Assembly: GCA_002840645.1 (NCBI GenBank)
Contig: PHBO01000001.1
Location: 156,731-220,730, forward strand
Length of the DNA stretch: 64,000 nt
Source of the DNA: Candidatus Cloacimonetes bacterium HGW-Cloacimonetes-3
Lineage (GTDB): Bacteria > Cloacimonadota > Cloacimonadia > Cloacimonadales > Cloacimonadaceae
Direction: 5' to 3'
The notes under the pieces are model-generated. The model was not told the origin of the DNA, did not search any database, and saw nothing but the letters and a program-made list of their open reading frames with translations. Made by a program: the position numbers and the translations under genes. Position 1 is the stretch's first letter. The number at the start of each line of letters is the position of its first letter. Below are positions 16,826 through 25,175 of this stretch, in pieces.

Positions 16826-19606
16826 TTATCTAACAAGACCCGATTGTTTAGCTTCAGCGGAAGCGGTATTCTTGGATTCTTCCGGTGAGGCATTTAGTTG
16901 TTCCTCAAAATAGGAGAGATCATATAGCATTTTACTCCGCATCTCGGCAAAGAGCTTCTTAATCTCTGGAGCTCTGTTGTACTCAAGCGCTATGTGCATC
17001 CCAAGCTGGGCGTAATAATCCTGTGCAGGATATTGCAGCATCCCCATTTTTAACATTGGAATAACCTGTTGGGGGTAGTTTTTCACCACGTGCGATAACA
17101 CATAACTAAGATATATGCGCCACCCGTCGGGATGAGGGAAGATAGTCTCAACCACAAATTTATCCAGCTTAGCCCACTGTCCTGTGGCACTATAATAGTT
17201 CGTGTAGAACTCGGTTAGCTTTATCTCGCTATCAATATACTTGCGTCCGCGGGAAACATATTCTAATGCCTTGTCATATTGTTTGATACTAACAAAGTAG
17301 TTAGCAGCGCGCACATAACCGGAACCATAATTCATCACCAAACGTGTCATGTTTTCATCCTTGAACACGCGGCTATCCGATATGGAGCGGTATTGATACA
17401 CGTTATCGATATTCTTTAACAGGCGGTTAATATCCATTTGGTCATCACCGGGGATATTTACCACTCTGGACACCATCCCCTCGTTGCGGGCATAATCCTC
17501 AAAGCCAATAAAACTCTCGCAGGTAACTGCAAAGTAGATGGGGCGTTTGCCAAAGTTGTCCTTAATAATCTGAATAACCGCTTGATCAGCTATACGGTAA
17601 AATGGCTCATTTTTACGCCATTCGGCAGTAGGCGGGATTTGTAGGCTAAACCCCATATCAGGGTGCGCAGGCGGTCCAGGAACCACAATATCTTCTTCTA
17701 TCCGCCTTAAGCCTAATTCGTCAATCTGGTCATCAGGCATGTTAAAAAGGATACCTTCTTTATCCCTGATTTGTCTGATATACCAAGGTGTGTTCAGCAG
17801 CGACAGATTGGCGATGGACACATCTTTACGGATACCCTTCAGGTATTTGTTTTTATATTCCATGGCGGCTTGGATGGCTGCTTTGCTTTCATCTGTGGGA
17901 TACACATCCTTGGCAGGATGTACGTATTCCTTGGAATTCGGATCAGCTACACTTTGGGCAAACCAAAGCGGGAAGGTGTCATTATCACCATTGGTAAATA
18001 TAATGGCATTCTCCTCCAGCGAATTCAGGAAGTTCAGCCCATAATCCAAGGCAATGTACTCATGAGAGCGATCATGCATTTTGTACTGAGCCACAAAATT
18101 GTGCAGCGGAATGGCACTTAGCAGGATGACAAACAGTATTTTAGGCGCATTGCTTTTCCAGATGTTTACCAGCGCTAAACTGCCTATGCCTAACCAGATT
18201 GCCCACATGTTGTATGCCACCACAAAGAAGTAATCTCTATCCCTAACTTCTGCATTGGAAAGGTTCATGATAAACACCATTGCTACCGTGGTTAACAGAA
18301 TCACAGACAGGAAGTAACGGAAACTGTGCTTGTTCATGCGGAAGTGGAAGATGGCACCAGCTACGCCAAGAAACATGATGAGGAAATTACCAAGGCTGCG
18401 TAAGTAGTTGGCGGGAGAGCCGGCAAGCTTGGCAAAAATGCCCTCAGGAAACCATTGCATACCGAAATAACGCAGGAAATGGAAGCCGATCTGATCCGTG
18501 AAGAAGTTACCCCGTCTCTGAATAAAGCTTGTGTTGCCATATTGCTTGCGTAAAACGTAGTCTTTAAACATCTGAAGCGTACTGGGATGTCCTTCATTGA
18601 TGAAGGGACGATCAGCAGCTCTAACCATCAGATAAATATGGGAAGAAAGCCCCACCAGTACCAAGCCGAAGCCTATTATCCATACTCTGCGGTCTATCAC
18701 ATCTTTTAGCTCTGCATACATTATGAGTAATGCGACAATGGCAAAGCCCCACTTATCAAAATCATCAATGGCAAGTCCCTTGCCAATAGAGCCAAATATG
18801 AAGTAACCGGCAAACAGAGCCAGAGTATAGCCGATAACCTTCAGCCAAAAGTTGCCTCCTTTCATACCCTTTTGAAACAGGGGATAAACCACAATAAACA
18901 GCACTGCCGGAGCTACCTGTAGGGCTGTCTGGTGAACGCAGAATCCGACAAAGAAAAGATATACGATCAGAAGCAAGATGTTTTGATGAGAAAAGTCTTT
19001 CGATTTCTGCACCCAAACCATGGTTAACCAAAGGATGAGATTGATAAAGAAGACCAATCCGGAGTACACTTCCGCTTCCACAGCATTCATCCAGAAGGTA
19101 AAGGAAAACGCCGTGTATAGAGCTGCTATTACTCCGGCAAAGATGGCTTCCCATGCTTTTATCTTGAACATGCTGGCGAACTGAACCGTTAGCAGATAGG
19201 TGAACATTACCGCAAAAGCACTGGTTAAGCCCGAGATAAAGGAGGCAATCACAGCGTGTGAAAACATACCGCCAAGAAGCGAAACTATAGCCTTGCCAAA
19301 AAGGATATAGAAAGGATTGCCGGGAGGATGAGGAACACCAAGAATACTTATACAGGTGGCATATTCTCCGCTGTCCCAGAAGGACATAGTCCGTGCCTGG
19401 GTAAGCATGTAAACAATAAGAGTGAAGACAAACAAGCCCAATGCTATCAAACGGTTCTTGTCTATAGGTACTATCGTCTGTGGTTTCAGCAAGGTATCGT
19501 CTAACTTTACATATGCTTCAGGTTTCTCATATTCAGGGTGAGTAGTTTTTCCGGGTTTGTTTTTCCCCTGTTGAGCTCTTTTTTGGCGTATATTGATTTC
19601 GTTCAC
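16826..19606 (-). CDS. DUF2723 multi-pass membrane protein
   Basis: A 926-aa protein of the DUF2723 family, common in Bacteroidota-like phyla and thought to be related to lipid-linked-sugar glycosyltransferases of the GT-C fold. The N-terminal signature SFWDSGEYATCISILGVPHPPGNPFYILFGKAI (quoted in two parts: SFWDSGEYATC and GVPHPPGNPFYILFGKAI) includes the acidic loop residues expected of GT-C enzymes. About twelve membrane helices follow up to residue 520. The C-terminal 400 residues are soluble, starting with AIIFTNGDNDTFPLWF and ending in TPR-like helices. It sits between the sugar-type permeases (13 nt) and korA (8 nt). Protein glycosylation is a family-level inference. Confidence 0.8.
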   Translation of the reverse strand: MNEINIRQKRAQQGKNKPGKTTHPEYEKPEAYVKLDDTLLKPQTIVPIDKNRLIALGLFVFTLIVYMLTQARTMSFWDSGEYATCISILGVPHPPGNPFYILFGKAIVSLLGGMFSHAVIASFISGLTSAFAVMFTYLLTVQFASMFKIKAWEAIFAGVIAALYTAFSFTFWMNAVEAEVYSGLVFFINLILWLTMVWVQKSKDFSHQNILLLIVYLFFVGFCVHQTALQVAPAVLFIVVYPLFQKGMKGGNFWLKVIGYTLALFAGYFIFGSIGKGLAIDDFDKWGFAIVALLIMYAELKDVIDRRVWIIGFGLVLVGLSSHIYLMVRAADRPFINEGHPSTLQMFKDYVLRKQYGNTSFIQRRGNFFTDQIGFHFLRYFGMQWFPEGIFAKLAGSPANYLRSLGNFLIMFLGVAGAIFHFRMNKHSFRYFLSVILLTTVAMVFIMNLSNAEVRDRDYFFVVAYNMWAIWLGIGSLALVNIWKSNAPKILFVILLSAIPLHNFVAQYKMHDRSHEYIALDYGLNFLNSLEENAIIFTNGDNDTFPLWFAQSVADPNSKEYVHPAKDVYPTDESKAAIQAAMEYKNKYLKGIRKDVSIANLSLLNTPWYIRQIRDKEGILFNMPDDQIDELGLRRIEEDIVVPGPPAHPDMGFSLQIPPTAEWRKNEPFYRIADQAVIQIIKDNFGKRPIYFAVTCESFIGFEDYARNEGMVSRVVNIPGDDQMDINRLLKNIDNVYQYRSISDSRVFKDENMTRLVMNYGSGYVRAANYFVSIKQYDKALEYVSRGRKYIDSEIKLTEFYTNYYSATGQWAKLDKFVVETIFPHPDGWRIYLSYVLSHVVKNYPQQVIPMLKMGMLQYPAQDYYAQLGMHIALEYNRAPEIKKLFAEMRSKMLYDLSYFEEQLNASPEESKNTASAEAKQSGLVR

Positions 19607-19618
19607 GTTTATAGCTCC

Positions 19619-20608
19619 TTAGTCTTTCAAGCCGGCTTTGGCATAGCTGGCGATGATTTGTTTTTGTGCCATGAAGAAAAGGATCAGTATGGGTATTATA
19701 CTAAATGTGGAAGCAGCCATCAGCAGCGTAGTTTGTGTGGACGCCTCCTGATTGAAATAGCTTAATCCCACCTGTAATACCCGCAATTCAGGTCTGTTTG
19801 TCATTACCAAAGGCCACATGAAGCTATTCCAGCTACCGATCAGAGAAAATATGGAAGCCGTAGCTATGATGGGTTTGGATAAGGGAATCATTATGCGCCA
19901 TAACATGCCAAAGGTGCTGCATCCATCTATTGCTGCCGCATCAAACAGCTCTTGCGGTAAAGACTTGAAGTGCTGACGGAAGAGGAAGATAGTGAAGATA
20001 TTCACACACCATGGGACAATAAGTGCTTGGTAAGTATCCAGCCAGTGTATCTTATCTAACAGCACATAGGAAGAGATTAAGTAAATCGGCTCGGGAACCA
20101 TCATCATGCTTAGGAATAGATAAAAGAAGAAATCCCTGCCTGTGAATTCCATTCTGGCAAAGGCATAAGCCGCCAGCATAGAGGTTATCAACACCCCTAT
20201 CAAGGATAGGAAACTAACATACAAGGTATTAGCAAAGTACAAGCCAAATGGCACTTTTTTAAATGCTTTCGTGAAATTCTTCCAATGAAAGCTGGGGACT
20301 TTCTTGATTAGCTTAATCTGGCTACTGGGTGCTTCCTGATATTCTTTTACTATTTTGCCATCACTATCTAACAAATGGATAATGCTGGTACTGCCTTTTT
20401 CCATTACAAGCAGGACTTTCTTTGCTTTGCCTGCGCCACTATCCCACACATGGTATTCTTCTTTGGGGATGAAAGTGGATTCATGCTTGTTGAATTCAGA
20501 CTGGGTCATCAAAGCGGTGGAGATCATCCAGATAAAAGGGACGATCATCATTAATCCAAACACACTAAGTACGGTGTAGATGATGGACATGCGTATTTTC
20601 TCGTTCAT
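19619..20608 (-). CDS. Sugar ABC transporter permease (MalG/UgpE-like)
   Basis: Inner-membrane permease of a carbohydrate ABC importer, MalG type. The EAA loop is clear: LPQELFDAAAIDGCSTFGMLWRIMIPLSKP (core AAAIDGCSTFGMLWRIMIPL). It has six membrane helices and ends with the typical SYAKAGLKD. At 329 aa it is about 50 residues longer than usual. The extra part is a periplasmic insert between helices 1 and 2 (roughly residues 38-90, with EYHVWDSGAGKAKKVLLVME). Its partner permease lies 10 nt upstream. No ATPase or sugar-binding protein of this class is encoded in the window. Confidence 0.88.
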   Translation of the reverse strand: MNEKIRMSIIYTVLSVFGLMMIVPFIWMISTALMTQSEFNKHESTFIPKEEYHVWDSGAGKAKKVLLVMEKGSTSIIHLLDSDGKIVKEYQEAPSSQIKLIKKVPSFHWKNFTKAFKKVPFGLYFANTLYVSFLSLIGVLITSMLAAYAFARMEFTGRDFFFYLFLSMMMVPEPIYLISSYVLLDKIHWLDTYQALIVPWCVNIFTIFLFRQHFKSLPQELFDAAAIDGCSTFGMLWRIMIPLSKPIIATASIFSLIGSWNSFMWPLVMTNRPELRVLQVGLSYFNQEASTQTTLLMAASTFSIIPILILFFMAQKQIIASYAKAGLKD

Positions 20609-20618
20609 CTTCCACCTC

Positions 20619-21551
20619 CTAATAGTTCACATGTTTTTCCAGACGTTTCTGGAAAACAGTGAGAGCAAGAATTAAAACAAACAGTGCTAATGCCACAGCA
20701 CTGGCATAGCCCATATCCAGGGTATCAAAGCCTTTCTCGTAAATATAGTACACAATCAGTTTCGTCGTATTAAGGGGTCCGCCTTTGTCTGTCATCAGGT
20801 ATATCTGAGCGAAAGCCTGGAAACTAACTATCGTAGTCATAATCAGCACATAAAAGGTAGTGGGTGAGACCAATGGCAGAGTAATCCGCCAGAACTGTCT
20901 CATTTTACTGGCTCCATCAATCTCCGCAGCCTCATAATAAACCTTGGAGATATTCTGCAAACCTGCAAGATAGATAATAGTGTTATAGCCCAATCCCTTC
21001 CACACCGTCATTATAATAATGGCAAACAGGGCTTGGGAAGGACCGCCTAACCATTTCGGCAAAGATATTCCCATCCCCGTGAAGAATATCTCAAAGATAC
21101 CCCTTGCTTCGGACAGCCATTTCTGTGGTTCAATACCAACCCAACCGATCATAGTATTCATCAATCCGGTCTGCTCGTTAAACATAATTTTCCACACAAT
21201 TGAAACAGCCACAAGCGAAGTAACAAAAGGCATAAAGTACACTGTCCTGAACAAACCTTTTAAGGCTTTTATCTGATTCAGCATCACGGCAAATAGCAGC
21301 GAGAATACTATACTTGCGGGAACAACAATAATCACTAACCAGAAGGTGTTGGTCATAGACTGCCAGAACACATCATCTTTCAGCATGTTAGTATAGTTCA
21401 TTAAGCCGATGAATTTCCCTGTTCCTTTGATAGACCATTCAAAGAAGCTGATCACAAAGGACATCACAATGGGGATGAGGCGAAAGGCAAACAGAAGGGC
21501 AAACGCCGGCATAATGTATAGGTATGGCGACACTTTCCATTTAGTTTTCAT
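20619..21551 (-). CDS. Sugar ABC transporter permease (MalF/UgpA-like)
   Basis: A 310-aa inner-membrane permease of a carbohydrate ABC importer. The EAA motif is YYEAAEIDGASKMRQFWRITLPLVSP. Six helices are evident, and a periplasmic segment of about 40 residues (QTGLMNTMIGWVGIEPQKWL) sits between helices 3 and 4. It pairs with the MalG-like gene 10 nt downstream and starts 2 nt after the regulator gene. The two-component genes directly upstream may control uptake, but that is inference from gene order. Confidence 0.88.
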   Translation of the reverse strand: MKTKWKVSPYLYIMPAFALLFAFRLIPIVMSFVISFFEWSIKGTGKFIGLMNYTNMLKDDVFWQSMTNTFWLVIIVVPASIVFSLLFAVMLNQIKALKGLFRTVYFMPFVTSLVAVSIVWKIMFNEQTGLMNTMIGWVGIEPQKWLSEARGIFEIFFTGMGISLPKWLGGPSQALFAIIIMTVWKGLGYNTIIYLAGLQNISKVYYEAAEIDGASKMRQFWRITLPLVSPTTFYVLIMTTIVSFQAFAQIYLMTDKGGPLNTTKLIVYYIYEKGFDTLDMGYASAVALALFVLILALTVFQKRLEKHVNY

Positions 21552-21553
21552 TG

Positions 21554-22981
21554 TTAACCCACTTTATCTTCATTATTATTGGTTTTTTGCTTGCGGTAAT
21601 GGCTATAATCAATACCGAGCTGTTCACATTTTTTATATAGATTGTCTCGTGTAATTCCTGATACTTTGGATGCCAGGCTAAAGTTTCCTTCGCATTGGGA
21701 CAGCAACTGCTGGAAATAGCGTCTGGAGAAATCCTGCTTTGCGTTGTGCCAATCGCCGGTTCCTTCCTGCAAGTTTGCGAAAGGGCTTATCTCGGCAGTA
21801 CCAAAGATGTTTTCCGGCAGGTCTTCGGGTTGGATAACCTTGTGTTCTGCCAGTATCACTGCATGTTCGATGGCATTTCGCAGCTCTCGTATGTTTCCCT
21901 TCCATTCATAGTTCAATAACATGGATAGCACACCGGGAGACAGCTTCAGCTCGCTCTTCTTATACTTGGCGCAGAACTCTGAGGTAAACGCACTGGCAAG
22001 AACTTTTATATCGTCTTTGCGCTCTCTTAGCGGCGGGATATGAAGTTTGATAACGTTCAGACGGTAATAAAGATCTTCACGGAATGTGCCATTATCCACG
22101 CTCTCTTTGATATCCTTATTGGTAGCGGCGATAAGGCGAACATCGGTATGCATATCATGATCGCTGCCAACCTGACGGAACACGCCTGCTTCCAGCACTT
22201 TCAGCAGTTTAACCTGAAAAGCCAGTGAGGTTTCTGTTATTTCGTCCAGGAATAGTGTTCCCCCGTTGGCTTCCTGAAAATAACCAACTTTATCTCTGAA
22301 TGCGTCTGTGAAAGAGCCACGCTTGTGACCAAACAGCAAGCTTTCCAACAGAGTTTCGGTTAAACTTCCACAGTTTACCGCTACGAACTTCTGATTTTTA
22401 CGCAGGCTGTTACAATGGATCAATTCTGCAAAAACGCTTTTACCAACCCCGGTTTCCCCGGTAATCAAAGCAAGGGTATCCAGCTTGGCAATTTTCTTCA
22501 CTTTTTGCAGCAGGGATTGTATTGCCAGCGAATTGCCGATAATCAAATCTGTCTCAATATCTTTCTGGATCATGGCGTTCAGCCTTTGGTTCTCAGCTAT
22601 CAGCCATTGGGTTTGCAGGATTTTTTCCACCTGGATGTTTATCAGATCAAGGTTACGGAATGGCTTCACCAGATATTCGTTTGCTCCCAGTTTCATAGCG
22701 GATACAGCCGTTTCTATAGATGCCTGACCGCTGATGGCTATAACAGCTGTAAAAGGGTAATTCTGGGCAATTTCCTGGATCAAATCCAAGCCATTTTCGC
22801 CGGGTAATACTAAGTCTATTATGGCTATATGATACCTGTTTTGCTCCAGCAATGAACGTGCCTCAACCAGGCTTAAAGCTGTATCTATATTATACGGAGC
22901 TCCAAGTTGCAGCTGGAAAAGCTCCAGTGTCTCCAGGCTATCATCCACTACTAATACTTTGTGTTTTACTGCGTCGCTCAT
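21554..22981 (-). CDS. NtrC-family sigma-54-dependent response regulator
   Basis: A 475-aa transcription activator with three domains. A receiver (residues 8-120) carries the phospho-acceptor Asp in IAIIDLVLPGENG. A central AAA+ sigma-54 interaction domain has Walker A GETGVGKS and Walker B GGTLFLDEI. A C-terminal Fis-type HTH reads NFSLASKVSGITRDNLYKKCEQLGID. The sigma-54-contact loop is GSFTDA rather than the canonical GAFTGA; it keeps the Phe and Thr that contact sigma-54. Its start overlaps the kinase gene stop by 4 nt (ATGA). It should activate sigma-54 promoters; no target could be identified. Confidence 0.9.
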   Translation of the reverse strand: MSDAVKHKVLVVDDSLETLELFQLQLGAPYNIDTALSLVEARSLLEQNRYHIAIIDLVLPGENGLDLIQEIAQNYPFTAVIAISGQASIETAVSAMKLGANEYLVKPFRNLDLINIQVEKILQTQWLIAENQRLNAMIQKDIETDLIIGNSLAIQSLLQKVKKIAKLDTLALITGETGVGKSVFAELIHCNSLRKNQKFVAVNCGSLTETLLESLLFGHKRGSFTDAFRDKVGYFQEANGGTLFLDEITETSLAFQVKLLKVLEAGVFRQVGSDHDMHTDVRLIAATNKDIKESVDNGTFREDLYYRLNVIKLHIPPLRERKDDIKVLASAFTSEFCAKYKKSELKLSPGVLSMLLNYEWKGNIRELRNAIEHAVILAEHKVIQPEDLPENIFGTAEISPFANLQEGTGDWHNAKQDFSRRYFQQLLSQCEGNFSLASKVSGITRDNLYKKCEQLGIDYSHYRKQKTNNNEDKVG

Positions 22982-23556
22982 TGAAACTTAACCTGTATTT
23001 GTATTCCGGTATCCACTTTCCGGATTTCTGTACTTAGGAAGGGTTTCTCGGCTTCGTTATCGCATGCTAACAGCCTTTCGACAGCCAAAATGCTGATATG
23101 TGCGCTATTAACATTCATTTGCATAGTGGCATCTTCAAACAGGCTGATATGCAAATGTACAGGACTATCGTTGGGGCTATCGGCAATGCACTGCAGAAAT
23201 GCTTCGAACCACTGGCTTAGCTGTAAAGAAGAAGTCTCACACCACACATCTGTCTCTGCTATAGAAGTCTCGAATTGCAAACGGTGTTTTATCTGCAAAT
23301 GGTTGTTCAGCAGTTTAAGTTCGCTATTCAGCCAATCGTTCAGGCATATTTTTGCCACTTCAGGGTTGCGCTTTTCAAAAGCTTCCCAGGTTCCCTGCAT
23401 CAAGTCGTCAATCTTTATCCCGGCTTGGTAAATACGCTCGAGATAAGGATTATCTGTCTGTTTCTGCATCTGTTGGGCGTAACCCAGGATCAGGTTTAAT
23501 GGTGTCCTGATATTGTGAATCAAGCCTTCCAGCACAGCCAGTGAGATATCTTTCAC
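22978..23556 (-). CDS. Short, degenerate histidine kinase-like protein
   Basis: A 192-aa protein with a recognisable HisKA dimerisation/phospho-acceptor box (GLIHNIRTPLNLILGYAQQM) starting at residue 11. It has no sensor or membrane segment in front. The region that should hold the ATPase domain (residues 80-192) is short and shows no N-box, DxGxG or GTGLGL motif. It is probably unable to autophosphorylate. It may instead be a phosphotransfer or phosphatase partner, or an antagonist of the regulator encoded with a 4-nt overlap downstream. Orientation and overlap argue that it is a functional gene and not debris. Confidence 0.72.
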   Translation of the reverse strand: MKDISLAVLEGLIHNIRTPLNLILGYAQQMQKQTDNPYLERIYQAGIKIDDLMQGTWEAFEKRNPEVAKICLNDWLNSELKLLNNHLQIKHRLQFETSIAETDVWCETSSLQLSQWFEAFLQCIADSPNDSPVHLHISLFEDATMQMNVNSAHISILAVERLLACDNEAEKPFLSTEIRKVDTGIQIQVKFQ

Positions 23557-23560
23557 TATG

Positions 23561-24754
23561 TTAAGTTCTCTTTTGGTATTCTGCCAATCCGGTTCTGAAT
23601 ATGTGCATGGCTTTCTTCAAATCTTCTTTACAAAGGATATAAGCCAGGCGAAGCTCGTTGCGTCCCAATCCGGGAGTGGCATAGAAGCCTTCCGCAGGAG
23701 CAGCCATCACGGTTTCATTGTTTATCTGGAAGTCATTCAGCATCCAGATGATAAAGTCTTCTGCATTCTCGATAGGCAGCTTGGCTACAATGTAAAAAGC
23801 ACCTTCCGGTTTCTTACATACTATGCCGGGAATCTTCTTCAGCTCTTCCATCACGAGGTCACGTCGGGCTTTGTATCTATCTGTTAAAGTAGTGAAGAAC
23901 TCGTCTTTCAGGTGCACACATGCGTTGGCGGCAAGCTGATCCACCGTAGGAGGGCACAGCCTTGCCTGGGCGAACTTCAACACCGCATCCATCAATGTCA
24001 CATTCCTGGAAACAATGCAGCCAATCCGCGCTCCGCATGCACTGTAACGCTTGGATACGCTATCCACCATGATAGCATTATCAGCAAAATCCGGCACTTC
24101 CAACACACTGGTATGCACCGTGCCATCATACACAAACTCGCGATAAACTTCATCGGAGATCAGATACAGATTATGCTTCTTGGCAAGAGCGGCGATGCGG
24201 AATATCTCGTCCTTGCTATAAACCGTACCGGTAGGATTACCGGGATTGCACAGCATAATGGCTTTGGTTTTATTGCCAATCAAAGCTTCAATAACGCTGT
24301 CTTCGGGCAGGGCAAAGCCTGTTTCTGCATAGGTGGTAAGGGGCTTCAGGTGTATTCCGGCCATCGTGGCAAAGCCGTTGTAATTGGTGTAAAAAGGTTC
24401 AGGAACGATGATCTCGTCGCCCACTTCACCCACTACCATCATCGCAAAGATAATTGCTTCGCTTCCGGCGGTGGTTACTATTATATCCTTGGTTTGCAGT
24501 TCTATACCCTGATGGCGATAGTATTCCACCAAGCCTTTCCGGTACACTTCCAGCCCCTGTGAAGGACCGTATGCCAACACCTTGTCTGAGAAGCTATGAT
24601 ACACATCAATCATCTCTTGCGGGGTGGGAATATCGGGTTGACCGATGTTCAAATGATACACTTTTATGCCTTTAGCTTCGGCAGCAACTGCATAAGGCAT
24701 TAGTTTTCTGATGGGGGATGCCTGAATCTCACGGGCACGTTTCGAAAGCTCCAT
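23561..24754 (-). CDS. Class I PLP-dependent aminotransferase (AspC-like)
   Basis: A 397-aa fold-type I aminotransferase. The start is set at MELSKRAREIQ because AAGGA lies 8 nt upstream; the longer ORF start adds residues unlike the family. Motifs seen are HLNIGQPDIPTP near the N-terminus, NPGNPTGTVYS, the PLP-lysine region SVSKRYSACGARIG (Lys in the SK pair) and the carboxylate-binding RLAYILC near the end. Members interconvert amino acids and 2-oxoacids; aspartate, alanine or aromatic substrates are all possible. It is the first gene of the compact minus-strand series that also encodes the 2-oxoacid oxidoreductase, consistent with amino-acid fermentation. Confidence 0.88.
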   Translation of the reverse strand: MELSKRAREIQASPIRKLMPYAVAAEAKGIKVYHLNIGQPDIPTPQEMIDVYHSFSDKVLAYGPSQGLEVYRKGLVEYYRHQGIELQTKDIIVTTAGSEAIIFAMMVVGEVGDEIIVPEPFYTNYNGFATMAGIHLKPLTTYAETGFALPEDSVIEALIGNKTKAIMLCNPGNPTGTVYSKDEIFRIAALAKKHNLYLISDEVYREFVYDGTVHTSVLEVPDFADNAIMVDSVSKRYSACGARIGCIVSRNVTLMDAVLKFAQARLCPPTVDQLAANACVHLKDEFFTTLTDRYKARRDLVMEELKKIPGIVCKKPEGAFYIVAKLPIENAEDFIIWMLNDFQINNETVMAAPAEGFYATPGLGRNELRLAYILCKEDLKKAMHIFRTGLAEYQKRT

Positions 24755-24927
24755 TTTCTCTATCCTTAAGTAGTAATTTTCCTTATAGTGCCTATATTTG
24801 GGAGTCTTAAAAAAAGACAAGGAAAATCTTCATTTCCAGCCCCAAACACCTATAAAACGTCAAAATACTTGTCCCCTTTTTGTGACACTGCAATCTCATC
24901 TACGGCTTTCATGGCTGAAATACTAAT
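24755..24927. other. Intergenic leader, no gene
   Basis: Upstream region of the aminotransferase gene and presumably the promoter of the 12-kb series. No coding potential was seen. The further part to 25175 holds the dispersed palindrome copy 2 and a terminator for the flavoenzyme genes. Confidence 0.4.
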
Positions 24928-24980
24928 GCATTACTTATGAATTACGGATGAGATGCGTAGTTCATGCGTAATAGTAATGC
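24928..24980. repeat. Dispersed palindromic repeat, copy 2
   Basis: About 53 nt related to the reverse complement of 12852-12898. The shared core is ATGAATTACGGATG, then GATGCGTAGTTCATGCGTAAT. The ends GCATTACT / AGTAATGC form an 8-bp inverted repeat. Copies differ at several positions, so it is not a recent duplication. Confidence 0.72.
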
Positions 24981-25114
24981 AATTTAAGCAACAAAGGCGA
25001 AGTCTAATTAGTCCACTAATAAATCGACCTATTCCGTGCCGATTTGAGAACGTCTCTCTCTTTTCCTTATTTCCTCTTTTTTCGCATGTCTTTTCTCACC
25101 CTGTTAGTGCGGAT

Positions 25115-25150
25115 ATAAAAAATGCCTCCCCAAGCAATGCTCAGGAAGGC
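25115..25150 (-). terminator. Rho-independent terminator of the flavoenzyme operon
   Basis: On the minus strand GCCTTCC TGAGC ATT GCTTG GGGAGGC forms a long stem with G-U pairs, followed by ATTTTTT. It lies 26 nt after the stop of the 25176-26330 gene. Confidence 0.75.
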
Positions 25151-25175
25151 TTACAATGAAGTTTGTTACCGAAGC

